Assembly (NCBI GenBank): GCA_015064665.1
Contig: SVRU01000096.1
Location: 1-8,103, forward strand
Length of the DNA: 8,103 nt
Origin: Oscillospiraceae bacterium
Lineage (GTDB): Bacteria > Bacillota_A > Clostridia > Oscillospirales > CAG-272
Direction: 5' to 3'
In this document: one piece after another, positions 1 to 6,079 of the stretch
Layout of the letters: every line of letters starts with the position of its first letter
How positions within the stretch are numbered: position 1 is the first letter of the stretch
The notes under the pieces: generated by a model
Database searches by the model: none
What the model was told of the DNA's origin: nothing
Seen by the model: the letters and a program-made list of their open reading frames with translations, nothing else
Program-made: the position numbers and the translations under genes

Positions 1-112
1 TAGGATTCATACCGATAAAGCCGTGCTTCTTTGTTTTATCGGGGTTTTCAAAGATATGAGCAGAGGATACGTCACCGAGCCACATAGTAGTGGGGAACAT
101 CATAACGCCTGC
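1..112. repeat. direct repeat identical to 909-1020
   Basis: All 112 bases match 909-1020 by direct comparison. The following 165 bases of the same gene pair (113-277 against 1021-1185) differ at about 20 sites. The left end of the identity block is the window edge, so its full length is unknown. Confidence 0.9.
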
Positions 113-277
113 CTTTTCGGATGCAAGTTCAACTACCTTGTCACCCTTAAGCGAGTCTGTACCTACGGGGAGGTGCTGACCGTGCTTTTCAAGACAGCCA
201 AGGCACATAACGCAAAGTCCGCCCGACTCTTTGATCGCTCCGTTAAATTCTTCTTCTCTGAGGTTTTCCCATTTCAT
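1..277 (-). CDS. creatininase-family amidohydrolase, array copy 4 (partial, C-terminus beyond window)
   Basis: Only the first 92 residues lie in the window; the gene runs off the left edge and was read directly from the minus strand starting at the ATG at 277-275. It begins MKWENLREEEF like its neighbours and carries the superfamily metal-site motif CLEKHGQHLPVGTD (E30, H32, D41). An AGGAGA ribosome binding site lies at 285-290, and the start is only 17 bp past the stop of the copy upstream, so it is surely in the same operon. Across these 92 residues it differs from the copy at 295-1185 at just four positions (5, 12, 47, 48), which makes it the youngest pair in the array. By family it should be a metal-dependent cytoplasmic amidohydrolase; the substrate is unknown. 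The HGGN and catalytic-His regions are outside the window, so intactness cannot be judged. Confidence 0.9.
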   Translation of the reverse strand, partial: MKWENLREEEFNGAIKESGGLCVMCLGCLEKHGQHLPVGTDSLKGDKVVELASEKAGVMMFPTTMWLGDVSSAHIFENPDKTKKHGFIGMNP

Positions 278-294
278 GATAAGCTCTCCTAAAA

Positions 295-1185
295 TTACTG
301 AAGTTTAAGCTCTTCCATTACCTGCTCACACATATCGTAGTTCTTTACGTACTCGAATATCTTTGCAAGTCTGTCAACGGAGAGCTTGAGATATGCTTCG
401 CCTATGGTTGCGGTGCATCCTATAGGAGCAAAGCCCGAGAATGCGTTGGGAATGTTTGCAAGCCAGGTTGCATAGGAATTGATTCCGTATTCAGCAGGGA
501 AGTTGAGCTTTCCGATGCTGCTTCCGTCCTCTGCATCGAATCTGTCGGGAGCAACGAGGTGGGGATGTGTACCGAATGTGAGAGCGGTTTCTTTGAAGTC
601 TGCGTGTCCGCCGCCCGTGCCGGTCTCAGCAAATTTTGCAAGAGTCTTCTTGTCCTCTTCGGTGAGCATCGAGAAGTATTCGGGATCCTTTTCTGCTGCC
701 TCAAGAACGTTGCCGGGCTGGAGCTGCTTAGCAAAATCGTAAGCCTTGCAGTACATCGTCATATAGCTCTTCTTCTTGTAGAACTGAGAACGGGTAAAGA
801 AGCCTGCGAGGTTGGCGTTTCCACCGTGAGAGGTGCAGAGAAGAATCTTAGTAAATCCGTTTCTTGCTATCTCGTCACAAAGCTCCTCAAGAACGGTCAT
901 AAGGGTATTAGGATTCATACCGATAAAGCCGTGCTTCTTTGTTTTATCGGGGTTTTCAAAGATATGAGCAGAGGATACGTCACCGAGCCACATAGTAGTG
1001 GGGAACATCATAACGCCTGCTTTCTCTGATGCGAGCTCAACAATTCTGTCACCCTTAAGCGAGTCCGTACCTACGGGCAGGTGCTGACCGTGCTTTTCAA
1101 GGCATCCGAGGCACATAACGCAAAGTCCGCCCGACTCTTTGATAGCGCCCTTAAATTCTTCTTCTCTGAGAAATTCCCATTTCAT
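295..1185 (-). CDS. creatininase-family amidohydrolase, array copy 3
   Basis: A complete 296-residue member of the creatininase superfamily (PF02633-type: creatininase, FAPy deformylase, MftE, IolN and many uncharacterised hydrolases). Visible signatures are EKHGQHLPVGTD (E30, H32, D41; these match Glu34, His36 and Asp45 of Pseudomonas creatininase in spacing), SHGGN at 119-123 (H120 a metal ligand) and GGGHADFKETA at 191-201 (H194 in the place of the catalytic His, E199). True creatininase has HYE where this has HGG, so the second-metal Glu is absent at that position and creatinine is not a safe substrate call. There is no signal peptide, so it is cytoplasmic. AGGAGA at 1193-1198 fixes the start. 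It follows copy 2 after 90 bp and precedes copy 4 by 17 bp. Length is slightly above the typical 240-270 aa. The class call is firm; the substrate is unknown. Confidence 0.93.
   Translation of the reverse strand: MKWEFLREEEFKGAIKESGGLCVMCLGCLEKHGQHLPVGTDSLKGDRIVELASEKAGVMMFPTTMWLGDVSSAHIFENPDKTKKHGFIGMNPNTLMTVLEELCDEIARNGFTKILLCTSHGGNANLAGFFTRSQFYKKKSYMTMYCKAYDFAKQLQPGNVLEAAEKDPEYFSMLTEEDKKTLAKFAETGTGGGHADFKETALTFGTHPHLVAPDRFDAEDGSSIGKLNFPAEYGINSYATWLANIPNAFSGFAPIGCTATIGEAYLKLSVDRLAKIFEYVKNYDMCEQVMEELKLQ
909..1020. repeat. direct repeat identical to 1-112
   Basis: Second member of the 112-bp perfect repeat, inside array copy 3. It corresponds to codons from about 56 to 92 of the encoded protein. 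The identity stops sharply on its right side and gives way to DNA of about 88 percent identity. Confidence 0.9.
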
Positions 1186-1275
1186 AATTATATCTCCTAA
1201 CTAATTTATCATTTATCAAAAATTTAATTTAATGAAAGATTTCGCTATTTCAATATGTAGTGCTTTTGTGGCTGA

Positions 1276-2169
1276 TTACTGCTCCTCGTTGAGCTCGTGT
1301 ATAGTAGTTACGATATCGTCGTAGTTCTTGAAATACTCGAAGATTTCAGCAAGTCTGTCAACCGACATCTTTACTGCAGCCTGACCGATAGTCTCGGTGC
1401 AGCCGAAGGGAGGATAACCGCCGTAAACGTTTTTGTTGTTTACGAGGTACGCCTGATAACCTCCGATTCCGAACTTCTCGGGAATAACGAGACGGCTTAT
1501 GCGCTGTCCGCTTTCAGCATCGAATCTGTCCGGAGCAACGAGGTGAGGATAAGTACCGTAAACGAGAGCAGTCTCTCTGAAATCACCGTGTCCGCCGCCC
1601 GTGCCCGTTTCAGCCCAGTGCTCAAGAGTCTTGATGTCCTCTTCCGTGAGCATTGAGAAGTATTCTGGGTCAGCTTTAACGCGCTCAAGCATGTTCTTGG
1701 GTTGAAGATCGCCGGTGAAATCGTATGCTCTTGTTATGATAAGGGAATAATCCTTCTTTTTATAGAAGTGTGAGCGGTCGAGAATGCTGAGAATAGCGGA
1801 GTTTCCGCCGTGAGAGCTGCAAAGAATGATTTTCTTAAATCCGTTTCTTGAGATCTCGTCGCAAAGTTCCTCGAAAACGGTAAGAAGTGTTTGAGAGCTG
1901 ATTCCTATAAATCCAAGCTTGCGGGTTTTGTCGGCATTTACAAATGAATGGCTTGCCGTGACGTCACCGAGCCACATGGTAGTGGGGAACATGACGACAC
2001 CTGCTTTTTCAGCAGCCCACTCAACTATTTTGTCACCCTTAATAGAATCTGTACCTACCGGGAGATGCTGACCGTGCTTTTCAAGGCAGCCAACCGCCAT
2101 AACGCAAACTCCGCCGGATGATTCAATTGCCGGAGCAAATTCTTCTTCTCTAAGGTATTCCCATTTCAT
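1276..2169 (-). CDS. creatininase-family amidohydrolase, array copy 2
   Basis: A complete 297-residue paralogue aligned end to end with its neighbours, almost without gaps. It has E30, H32 and D41 in EKHGQHLPVGTD, SHGGN at 119-123, and GGGHGDFRETA at 191-201 with H194 and E199, so every metal and catalytic position seen in the family is kept and the copy looks functional. It differs from copy 3 mainly in the lid-like stretches (about 71-82, 124-150 and 222-255), where substrate contacts would be expected by inference. AAGGAGA at 2178-2184 supports the ATG at 2169-2167. The gap to copy 1 is 45 bp with no terminator, so cotranscription is likely. The 90-bp AT-rich gap after its stop shows no convincing promoter or hairpin. 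It is probably a cytoplasmic amidohydrolase of unknown substrate. Confidence 0.93.
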   Translation of the reverse strand: MKWEYLREEEFAPAIESSGGVCVMAVGCLEKHGQHLPVGTDSIKGDKIVEWAAEKAGVVMFPTTMWLGDVTASHSFVNADKTRKLGFIGISSQTLLTVFEELCDEISRNGFKKIILCSSHGGNSAILSILDRSHFYKKKDYSLIITRAYDFTGDLQPKNMLERVKADPEYFSMLTEEDIKTLEHWAETGTGGGHGDFRETALVYGTYPHLVAPDRFDAESGQRISRLVIPEKFGIGGYQAYLVNNKNVYGGYPPFGCTETIGQAAVKMSVDRLAEIFEYFKNYDDIVTTIHELNEEQ

Positions 2170-2214
2170 AATTATAATCTCCTTTTTATAAAATATTTTA
2201 ATTTGTGCAGTTAA

Positions 2215-3108
2215 TTAAGACGGTATTCCGTCCTTGACCATTTTGAGAACTTCATCGTTTTCTTTGAGCATTTTGAATATGCGCGCAAGTCGCTCGGCAG
2301 AAATTTTAACCATTGCTTTTCCGATAGCTTCGGTGCATCCGACGGGATTAAGACCGTTGAGGTGATTCGGGTAATTTGATGACCAAGAGTAACCGAAACT
2401 GATTTTTTCTTGCTGAAGGAAGTCTGCTCTGTGCGTTGAAAGACCGCATTCCGCTTCAAATCTTTCGGGAGCAACGGTGTTCGGGTGAGTGCCGTAAACG
2501 AGAGCCGTTTCACAGAATCCTCCGTGACCCGTTGCAAGTCCTGCGGGAACCTCTGCAAATTTTTCGAGAGTTTTCATATCCTCATCGCTGAGCATATCGA
2601 AATCTGCACGTCTTGAGTTTATTATTTCAAGAACGCTTGCGGGAGCAAGGTCCTCAAGGAAATACGCGCCCGTCCACATGGTTGCATAATTTTTCTTGTT
2701 GTAGCACTGGCATTTTACGAAATAGTCGAGCAACGCGCGGTTTCCGCCGTGAGAATTGAGGATAAGAATTTTATTAAAGCCGTTTCTTGCAATCTCATCG
2801 CAAAGCTCCTCAAGAACGGTCAGAAGGGTATGCGGATTGATTCCTATAAATCCGTGCTTTCCAAGCCTTTCTGGGTCGGGCAGTGAATGAGCGCCCATAA
2901 CGTTTCCAAGCCACAGTGCTGTAGGGAAGACAACGACGTCTTCAAGCTTCGCAGCTTCCTTTGCAATTCCGTCGCCTTTGATAGAGTCGCAACCGACGGG
3001 AAGGTGCTGACCGTGTTTTTCAAGACAACCCAGAACCATAACGCAAAGACCGCCAGAGCGTTTTATGGCATCTTCGAATTCTTCTTCTCTGAGATTTTCC
3101 CATAACAT
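2215..3108 (-). CDS. creatininase-family amidohydrolase, array copy 1 (first gene of the operon)
   Basis: A complete paralogue of 297 residues when started at the ATG at 3108-3106. An in-frame GTG at 3123 would add five residues, but that GTG is part of the ribosome binding site (GAGGT at 3117-3121, 8 nt from the ATG), and the ATG start gives MLWENLREEEF, in register with the MKWE(N/F/Y)LREEEF of the other copies. The motifs are EKHGQHLPVGCD (E30, H32, D41; C40 replaces the usual Thr), NSHGGN at 118-123, and TGHGGFCETA at 193-202 (H195, E200), with a one-residue insertion and altered sequence before the catalytic His. It is the most diverged complete copy, which suggests an older split and perhaps a different substrate. 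It lies first after the promoter. Substrate unknown; the family call is firm. Confidence 0.92.
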   Translation of the reverse strand: MLWENLREEEFEDAIKRSGGLCVMVLGCLEKHGQHLPVGCDSIKGDGIAKEAAKLEDVVVFPTALWLGNVMGAHSLPDPERLGKHGFIGINPHTLLTVLEELCDEIARNGFNKILILNSHGGNRALLDYFVKCQCYNKKNYATMWTGAYFLEDLAPASVLEIINSRRADFDMLSDEDMKTLEKFAEVPAGLATGHGGFCETALVYGTHPNTVAPERFEAECGLSTHRADFLQQEKISFGYSWSSNYPNHLNGLNPVGCTEAIGKAMVKISAERLARIFKMLKENDEVLKMVKDGIPS

Positions 3109-3116
3109 AAACAGAT

Positions 3117-3121
3117 ACCTC
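3117..3121 (-). promoter_or_regulatory. ribosome binding site of array copy 1
   Basis: On the minus strand the sequence reads GAGGT, ending 8 nt before the ATG at 3108. It decides the start codon: the upstream in-frame GTG at 3123-3121 overlaps this site and so is not the initiator. Confidence 0.75.
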
Positions 3122-3141
3122 ACTTGTATTTATTCGCATAT

Positions 3142-3170
3142 ATAATACCATAGTTTTAGAATATTGTAAA
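3142..3170 (-). promoter_or_regulatory. sigma-A promoter of the creatininase array
   Basis: On the minus strand there is TTTACA (3165-3170), a 17-bp spacer and TATTAT (3142-3147). The -10 is preceded by TGG, an extended -10. Transcription would start near 3135, giving a leader of roughly 27 nt before the ATG at 3108. No other promoter of this quality was seen in the array, so it probably drives all four genes. Confidence 0.75.
3148..3167. promoter_or_regulatory. degenerate second copy of the operator, over the promoter spacer
   Basis: This 20-bp stretch matches the palindrome at 3191-3210 at 13 of 20 positions, including the first five bases CCATA. It covers the 17-bp spacer and the edge of the -35 box, and its start is 43 bp (about four helical turns) from the first site. 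The match is modest in AT-rich DNA, so this is tentative. Confidence 0.3.
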
Positions 3171-3190
3171 TAATTAAATTGCATATACTA

Positions 3191-3210
3191 CCATAACTTT
3201 AAAGTTATGG
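3191..3210. promoter_or_regulatory. perfect 20-bp palindrome, candidate operator
   Basis: The sequence CCATAACTTTAAAGTTATGG is its own reverse complement over all 20 bases. It lies 20 bp upstream of the -35 box of the array promoter. With no loop and no U-tract it is not a terminator; two-fold symmetry of this length is typical of a site for a dimeric regulator. The regulator is not encoded in the window as far as can be seen. Confidence 0.6.
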
Positions 3211-3248
3211 TAAGCGCGCGCCTCAAAATTTAATTGATGCCTATAGAA

Positions 3249-3285
3249 ACGGCACGGAGAAATTTTATATGTTGCTCCGTGCCGT
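3249..3285 (-). terminator. Rho-independent terminator after the acyltransferase gene
   Basis: Perfect 11-bp inverted repeat ACGGCACGGAG (3249-3259) and CTCCGTGCCGT (3275-3285) around a 15-nt loop, starting 9 bp past the stop codon at 3295. On the minus strand the stem is followed by TTTCTAT, a weak U-tract. It marks the end of the four-gene operon 6613-3295 and separates it from the creatininase array. Confidence 0.75.
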
Positions 3286-3294
3286 CTAAAAATA

Positions 3295-4482
3295 TTAAAG
3301 GTCTTCCAATATAATTCCGGCTGTTCCGCGGATGAAGTTTCCTTCAAGCATAAGCTTTTTGATTCCTCTTTGGAGCGTGGTTCTTTCAGAACGTTCTTCT
3401 ATCGGACCTTTTTCGCCCGGCCATACGTAGCCGAGGCAGCCTGCGCCCGTCGTATCTTTAATCGGGTGCTTTTCAAATCTGGTGGTGAATTTGGAAAGCT
3501 TTGCATCAGGACCGAGTATTTTTGCAAGCTCGGGTTCCATAAGCCAGGAGTTGCAAATCAAGCATTTGACCGAAAGGTCGGGATAAAGCTTTTTAACAAG
3601 CTCACATCCCTCCTTAAAGCTTTCACTGACGTAATCTGGGTCGAGATTCGTATTTCTCGGAATGTGAAGGCTCACAACGTCATCACCCTTGCGAAGAACT
3701 ACCTTCCATTCGGATTTATCATACTTCTGAACGTTGGGTTGTACGCGGCCGCACTTTACCGGATGAGCAAAAATCATATCGGTGTATTCATTGAATTCAG
3801 CTTCAAACGAGCCCTCTTCGTCGGTAATTCCGGCGCTTCCGAGGAAAAGTCCGTCTTTGTGGAAAACTCCTCCGGTCATAACTATAACTCGCTCGTCGGT
3901 TTTTTTGTTTTTAAGCACCATCGAATCGTGCATCCAAGAATGCGGCTGATAGTTAAATCCCTTGTGGTCTACGATAATAGCCTTTGTGTAGAGTGTAAGC
4001 CAACTGTATAATCCCTGCGAAAGCGAGGGATATCCAACGGTTATTTCGTGTACCCAAAGATTGATTCCTATATTGCCGAGATTCTTTTTTATCTGTGCTT
4101 CGGTAAAGCCCCTTGCTTCATATCTCTTTACCGCATCGGGAATCTCGCGGATAAGAACGAGGGCGGGGAACATGTTTCGTGCGGCAGAGCCGTCACGGGC
4201 GGGCATAGGGAATTTGCGCGCTTCGTATGAGGATGCATCCTTGCAATATGCGTAAGCAAGTCTTGCCCACGTGAGCAGCTTTTCGTCATTCTTCAATTCT
4301 TCTGCGCCTTTGAGCACCTCGTCAAGATAATCACCGAGAAAATCGTATTTTTCGTTAAGCGACTTTATATATTCAACGTCGCAAATTAAGCTGTCGTCGT
4401 TAGTAAAGTTGCCGTATACCGCCTCAAGCACTTCGGGATAGCTTTCGATTCCGAGCGCGTCGGCAAGTTCTCTTAGTTTCAT
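3295..4482 (-). CDS. GNAT-like acyltransferase domain protein (NAT_N/GNAT_C type, DUF5596-like)
   Basis: A 395-residue protein that, from family memory, fits the two-domain 'acyltransferase domain-containing protein' group (N-acyltransferase N-terminal plus GNAT-like C-terminal domains). The N-terminal part has the run RNMFPALVLIREIPDAVKRY (102-121) followed by a helix and a tryptophan-rich stretch. The C-terminal half has the telling segments GDDVVSLHIPRNTNLDPDYV (266-285) and CLICNSWLMEPELAKILGPD (307-326), which match the 'HIP...L...' and 'C.SWL..P.L...L' features of the group. It has no signal peptide or membrane helix. GGAG at 4491-4494 supports the start. It is the last gene of its operon, 48 bp after the DUF4416 gene, and is followed by a terminator. 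Donor and acceptor are unknown. Family membership is likely; catalysis is unproven. Confidence 0.75.
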   Translation of the reverse strand: MKLRELADALGIESYPEVLEAVYGNFTNDDSLICDVEYIKSLNEKYDFLGDYLDEVLKGAEELKNDEKLLTWARLAYAYCKDASSYEARKFPMPARDGSAARNMFPALVLIREIPDAVKRYEARGFTEAQIKKNLGNIGINLWVHEITVGYPSLSQGLYSWLTLYTKAIIVDHKGFNYQPHSWMHDSMVLKNKKTDERVIVMTGGVFHKDGLFLGSAGITDEEGSFEAEFNEYTDMIFAHPVKCGRVQPNVQKYDKSEWKVVLRKGDDVVSLHIPRNTNLDPDYVSESFKEGCELVKKLYPDLSVKCLICNSWLMEPELAKILGPDAKLSKFTTRFEKHPIKDTTGAGCLGYVWPGEKGPIEERSERTTLQRGIKKLMLEGNFIRGTAGIILEDL

Positions 4483-4530
4483 AGGTAAATCTCCGATAGT
4501 TTAAAATTCAAGATTAAGATATCATAAAGC

Positions 4531-5082
4531 TCAGTTTTTGTCAATGGCTTTTATTGATTTTCGCTGTTTTAAATAATTTTTTCTTACTTTGAGAAGAAAA
4601 TTCTGAACTTTTTCGGATTGATAATCTCGGTAAGTCCACGGCAGCTTATGCCATACGCCTCGCGCGTAAAACAACGTCAGCTCGGTGTGGATTCCTCTTG
4701 CGAGAGGGATTCTGAATCCGATTGGCTTGGTTGTTGAAAGCATAAGCCTTCCCGAGCTTAAAAGACCGGGGTCAAGATTGATTTTTCTCTTTCCGTCAAC
4801 GCTGAATTTTCGTTCAAGCTCGTTTGTAAATTCTTTGATTTCAACCTGGCGAGCGGGGTCAACAAGCTCTTTGAAGCTGTATATTCTGCGTATTCCTTTT
4901 CCTCCTAGCTCCTCGTCGTAGTAGGTTGAAAATTCCTCCGAAAATGAAAACTCCTCACATTGTCCGTCAAATTCACCGAATTTATCTGTGATAATTTTCA
5001 TTACCTCGTCAAAAACGGTTCTGTCACTGTATATAACTCCAAGTATCAGCTTTTCAGGTTCAAAATCATATATTGCACCCAT
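4531..5082 (-). CDS. DUF4416 family protein
   Basis: A 183-residue protein when started at the ATG at 5082-5080. It shows the DUF4416 pattern from end to end: KLILGVIYSD near the N-terminus, FGEFDGQCEEFSFSEEFSTYY, a GIRRIYSF segment, IKEFTNELE, the strongly conserved NLDPGLL, TKPIGFRIPLARGIHTELTL and the closing WTYRDYQSEKVQNFLLKVRK. The biochemical role of this family is not established. A longer reading frame to 5136 adds 18 basic residues unlike any family N-terminus and lies inside the preceding gene, so the shorter start is preferred. GGAGA at 5095-5099 is 12 nt upstream. The start overlaps the end of the SAM-fold gene by 17 bp, which points to translational coupling. Probably a soluble cytoplasmic protein. 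Confidence 0.88.
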   Translation of the reverse strand: MGAIYDFEPEKLILGVIYSDRTVFDEVMKIITDKFGEFDGQCEEFSFSEEFSTYYDEELGGKGIRRIYSFKELVDPARQVEIKEFTNELERKFSVDGKRKINLDPGLLSSGRLMLSTTKPIGFRIPLARGIHTELTLFYARGVWHKLPWTYRDYQSEKVQNFLLKVRKNYLKQRKSIKAIDKN

Positions 5083-6079
5083 CGTCCACCAACATCTCCG
5101 TAAATTCTTTGTAGTTTTTCGGCGCATCGTCTGCATTATCTGCTACAAGCTTGTATAATTTTTCAAAACGGAATGCGCGAAGTCTGGAAATCAGAAAATT
5201 CTCTATCCAATATGAAAATTTAGTATTTGGACTGAGCTTTTCAAGCTTTTTCATGCGTTCGTACATCGGCGCACCGTCCGAAGCGTCACGCCAGGTATCG
5301 ACAAAAGCATAATCGTAATTTGATTTCGGCATTTCAAATTCCGCGTATTCAAATGCATCCGAACAGATTATATTGACCTTTTCGGAATGAGTAAACTGAG
5401 GCAGAATGTGTTTTTTGAAAAGGTTGATTACTTTTTGGCTTTTTTCGATTACCGTGACCGACTCAACCTCTTTCTTTTCCGAAACCATATAAGCGTAATA
5501 TCCGAGTCCGAGACCGAAGGTTATTACCTTTCCAGATGCTTCGTCAATTGCCATCTCACAGGTATCAAGGTCAACGGGAGTGAGCGTCATCCATTCGTTT
5601 CCGTTTTCAAGAACGGCAGGAAAATAAAATTTTTCCTCAAAAAAACCGAGCGGTGCATATTCCGAAAAATCAGAGCTTATAACCATATCGTCGCATATGA
5701 CGGCTCGGTATGGCTCATATGATTCATTTCTGAATTCCCATTCACCGTCTTTTGTGTTTCGAATTTTTATGTTTCTATAATATTTATTTTCGGTATATTT
5801 CTTTGCGTCGAGAAGTTTGACCGACGGACGTATGTAGTCGCGAATGAGTCTGCGTTCGGTCCCGCCCCTCTCATCGTCAAGTCCGAATGCTTCGCAAATA
5901 AGAGCAATCAAGGCTTCGGTTTTTGAAATTCTTCCGTCGGAGCATAGCTCGTCTATCATTTCGGAATTTATCAATTCCGGGTAATGCTCAAGATATATGG
6001 AATAAAATTTCGTTAACTTGTAATTAAGGTCGAACGTAGCTCTTAAACGTTCGACCTTTTCTTTATCCGCGTACGTCAT
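5066..6079 (-). CDS. SAM-dependent methyltransferase-fold protein (class I, uncharacterised)
   Basis: A 337-residue protein. Residues 184-261 look like a class I Rossmann methyltransferase core: KVITFGLGLGYYA (184-196, glycine-rich motif I), VTVIEKS with acidic E212 at the end of strand 2, IICSDAFEYA (237-246, motif with the adenine-contacting acidic residue) and YDYAFVDTWRD (255-265, motif IV position). The layout recalls spermidine-synthase-like proteins. The N-terminal 180 residues are helical at first and match no domain I can name. The ATG follows the stop of the previous gene with no gap (TAAATG at 6082-6077 read on the minus strand), and no ribosome binding site is visible, so translation probably depends on re-initiation. 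Its end overlaps the DUF4416 start. The substrate is unknown, and a non-methylating role cannot be excluded. Confidence 0.75.
   Translation of the reverse strand: MTYADKEKVERLRATFDLNYKLTKFYSIYLEHYPELINSEMIDELCSDGRISKTEALIALICEAFGLDDERGGTERRLIRDYIRPSVKLLDAKKYTENKYYRNIKIRNTKDGEWEFRNESYEPYRAVICDDMVISSDFSEYAPLGFFEEKFYFPAVLENGNEWMTLTPVDLDTCEMAIDEASGKVITFGLGLGYYAYMVSEKKEVESVTVIEKSQKVINLFKKHILPQFTHSEKVNIICSDAFEYAEFEMPKSNYDYAFVDTWRDASDGAPMYERMKKLEKLSPNTKFSYWIENFLISRLRAFRFEKLYKLVADNADDAPKNYKEFTEMLVDDGCNI
6026..6058. other. strong hairpin inside the start of the SAM-fold gene
   Basis: Perfect 11-bp inverted repeat, AAGGTCGAACG (6026-6036) and CGTTCGACCTT (6048-6058), with an 11-nt loop. It occupies codons 8 to 18 of the gene. 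Read on the plus strand the right arm ends in TT and runs on into TTCTTT, so it resembles an intrinsic terminator for antisense transcription. In the sense direction no U-run follows. Confidence 0.55.

Larger units (their letters stand above)
1..3108 (-). repeat. tandem array of four creatininase-family paralogues
   Basis: Four consecutive genes of the same family and length lie head to tail on the minus strand, with gaps of 45, 90 and 17 bp. The repeat unit is therefore about 0.9 kb. Divergence rises from left to right: copies 4 and 3 are nearly identical at the protein level where both are visible, copy 2 is clearly different, and copy 1 is the most distant. This is tandem gene duplication at different ages, not a short DNA repeat. 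More copies may lie beyond the left edge. Confidence 0.9.

Noticed and set aside
559..1029. 156-codon open frame on the plus strand
   Set aside because: Antisense to creatininase array copy 3. A near copy of its end reappears at 23-292 only because the paralogous genes share DNA.
1186..1275. Internal promoter between array copies 2 and 3
   Set aside because: The gap is AT-rich and TTGAAA-like boxes occur by chance, but no good -10 lies at the right spacing.
1..3108. Repeat array resembling CRISPR or short tandem repeats
   Set aside because: The repeat unit is a full protein-coding gene of about 0.9 kb with intact frames; there are no short regular repeats or spacers.
3109..3123. GTG start at 3123 for array copy 1
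   Set aside because: The GTG is part of the Shine-Dalgarno region, and the ATG at 3108 aligns exactly with the paralogues' starts.
3191..3210. Palindrome read as a terminator
   Set aside because: There is no loop, the stem is AT-rich and no U-tract follows on either strand; operator is the better reading.
3370..4011. 213-codon open frame on the plus strand
   Set aside because: It lies fully antisense to the acyltransferase gene, has no ribosome binding site and shows low-complexity, family-free translation; a shadow frame.
5083..5136. N-terminal extension of the DUF4416 protein to 5136
   Set aside because: The added 18 residues are basic and unlike the family; they lie inside the upstream gene, and family members begin near the MG at 5082.
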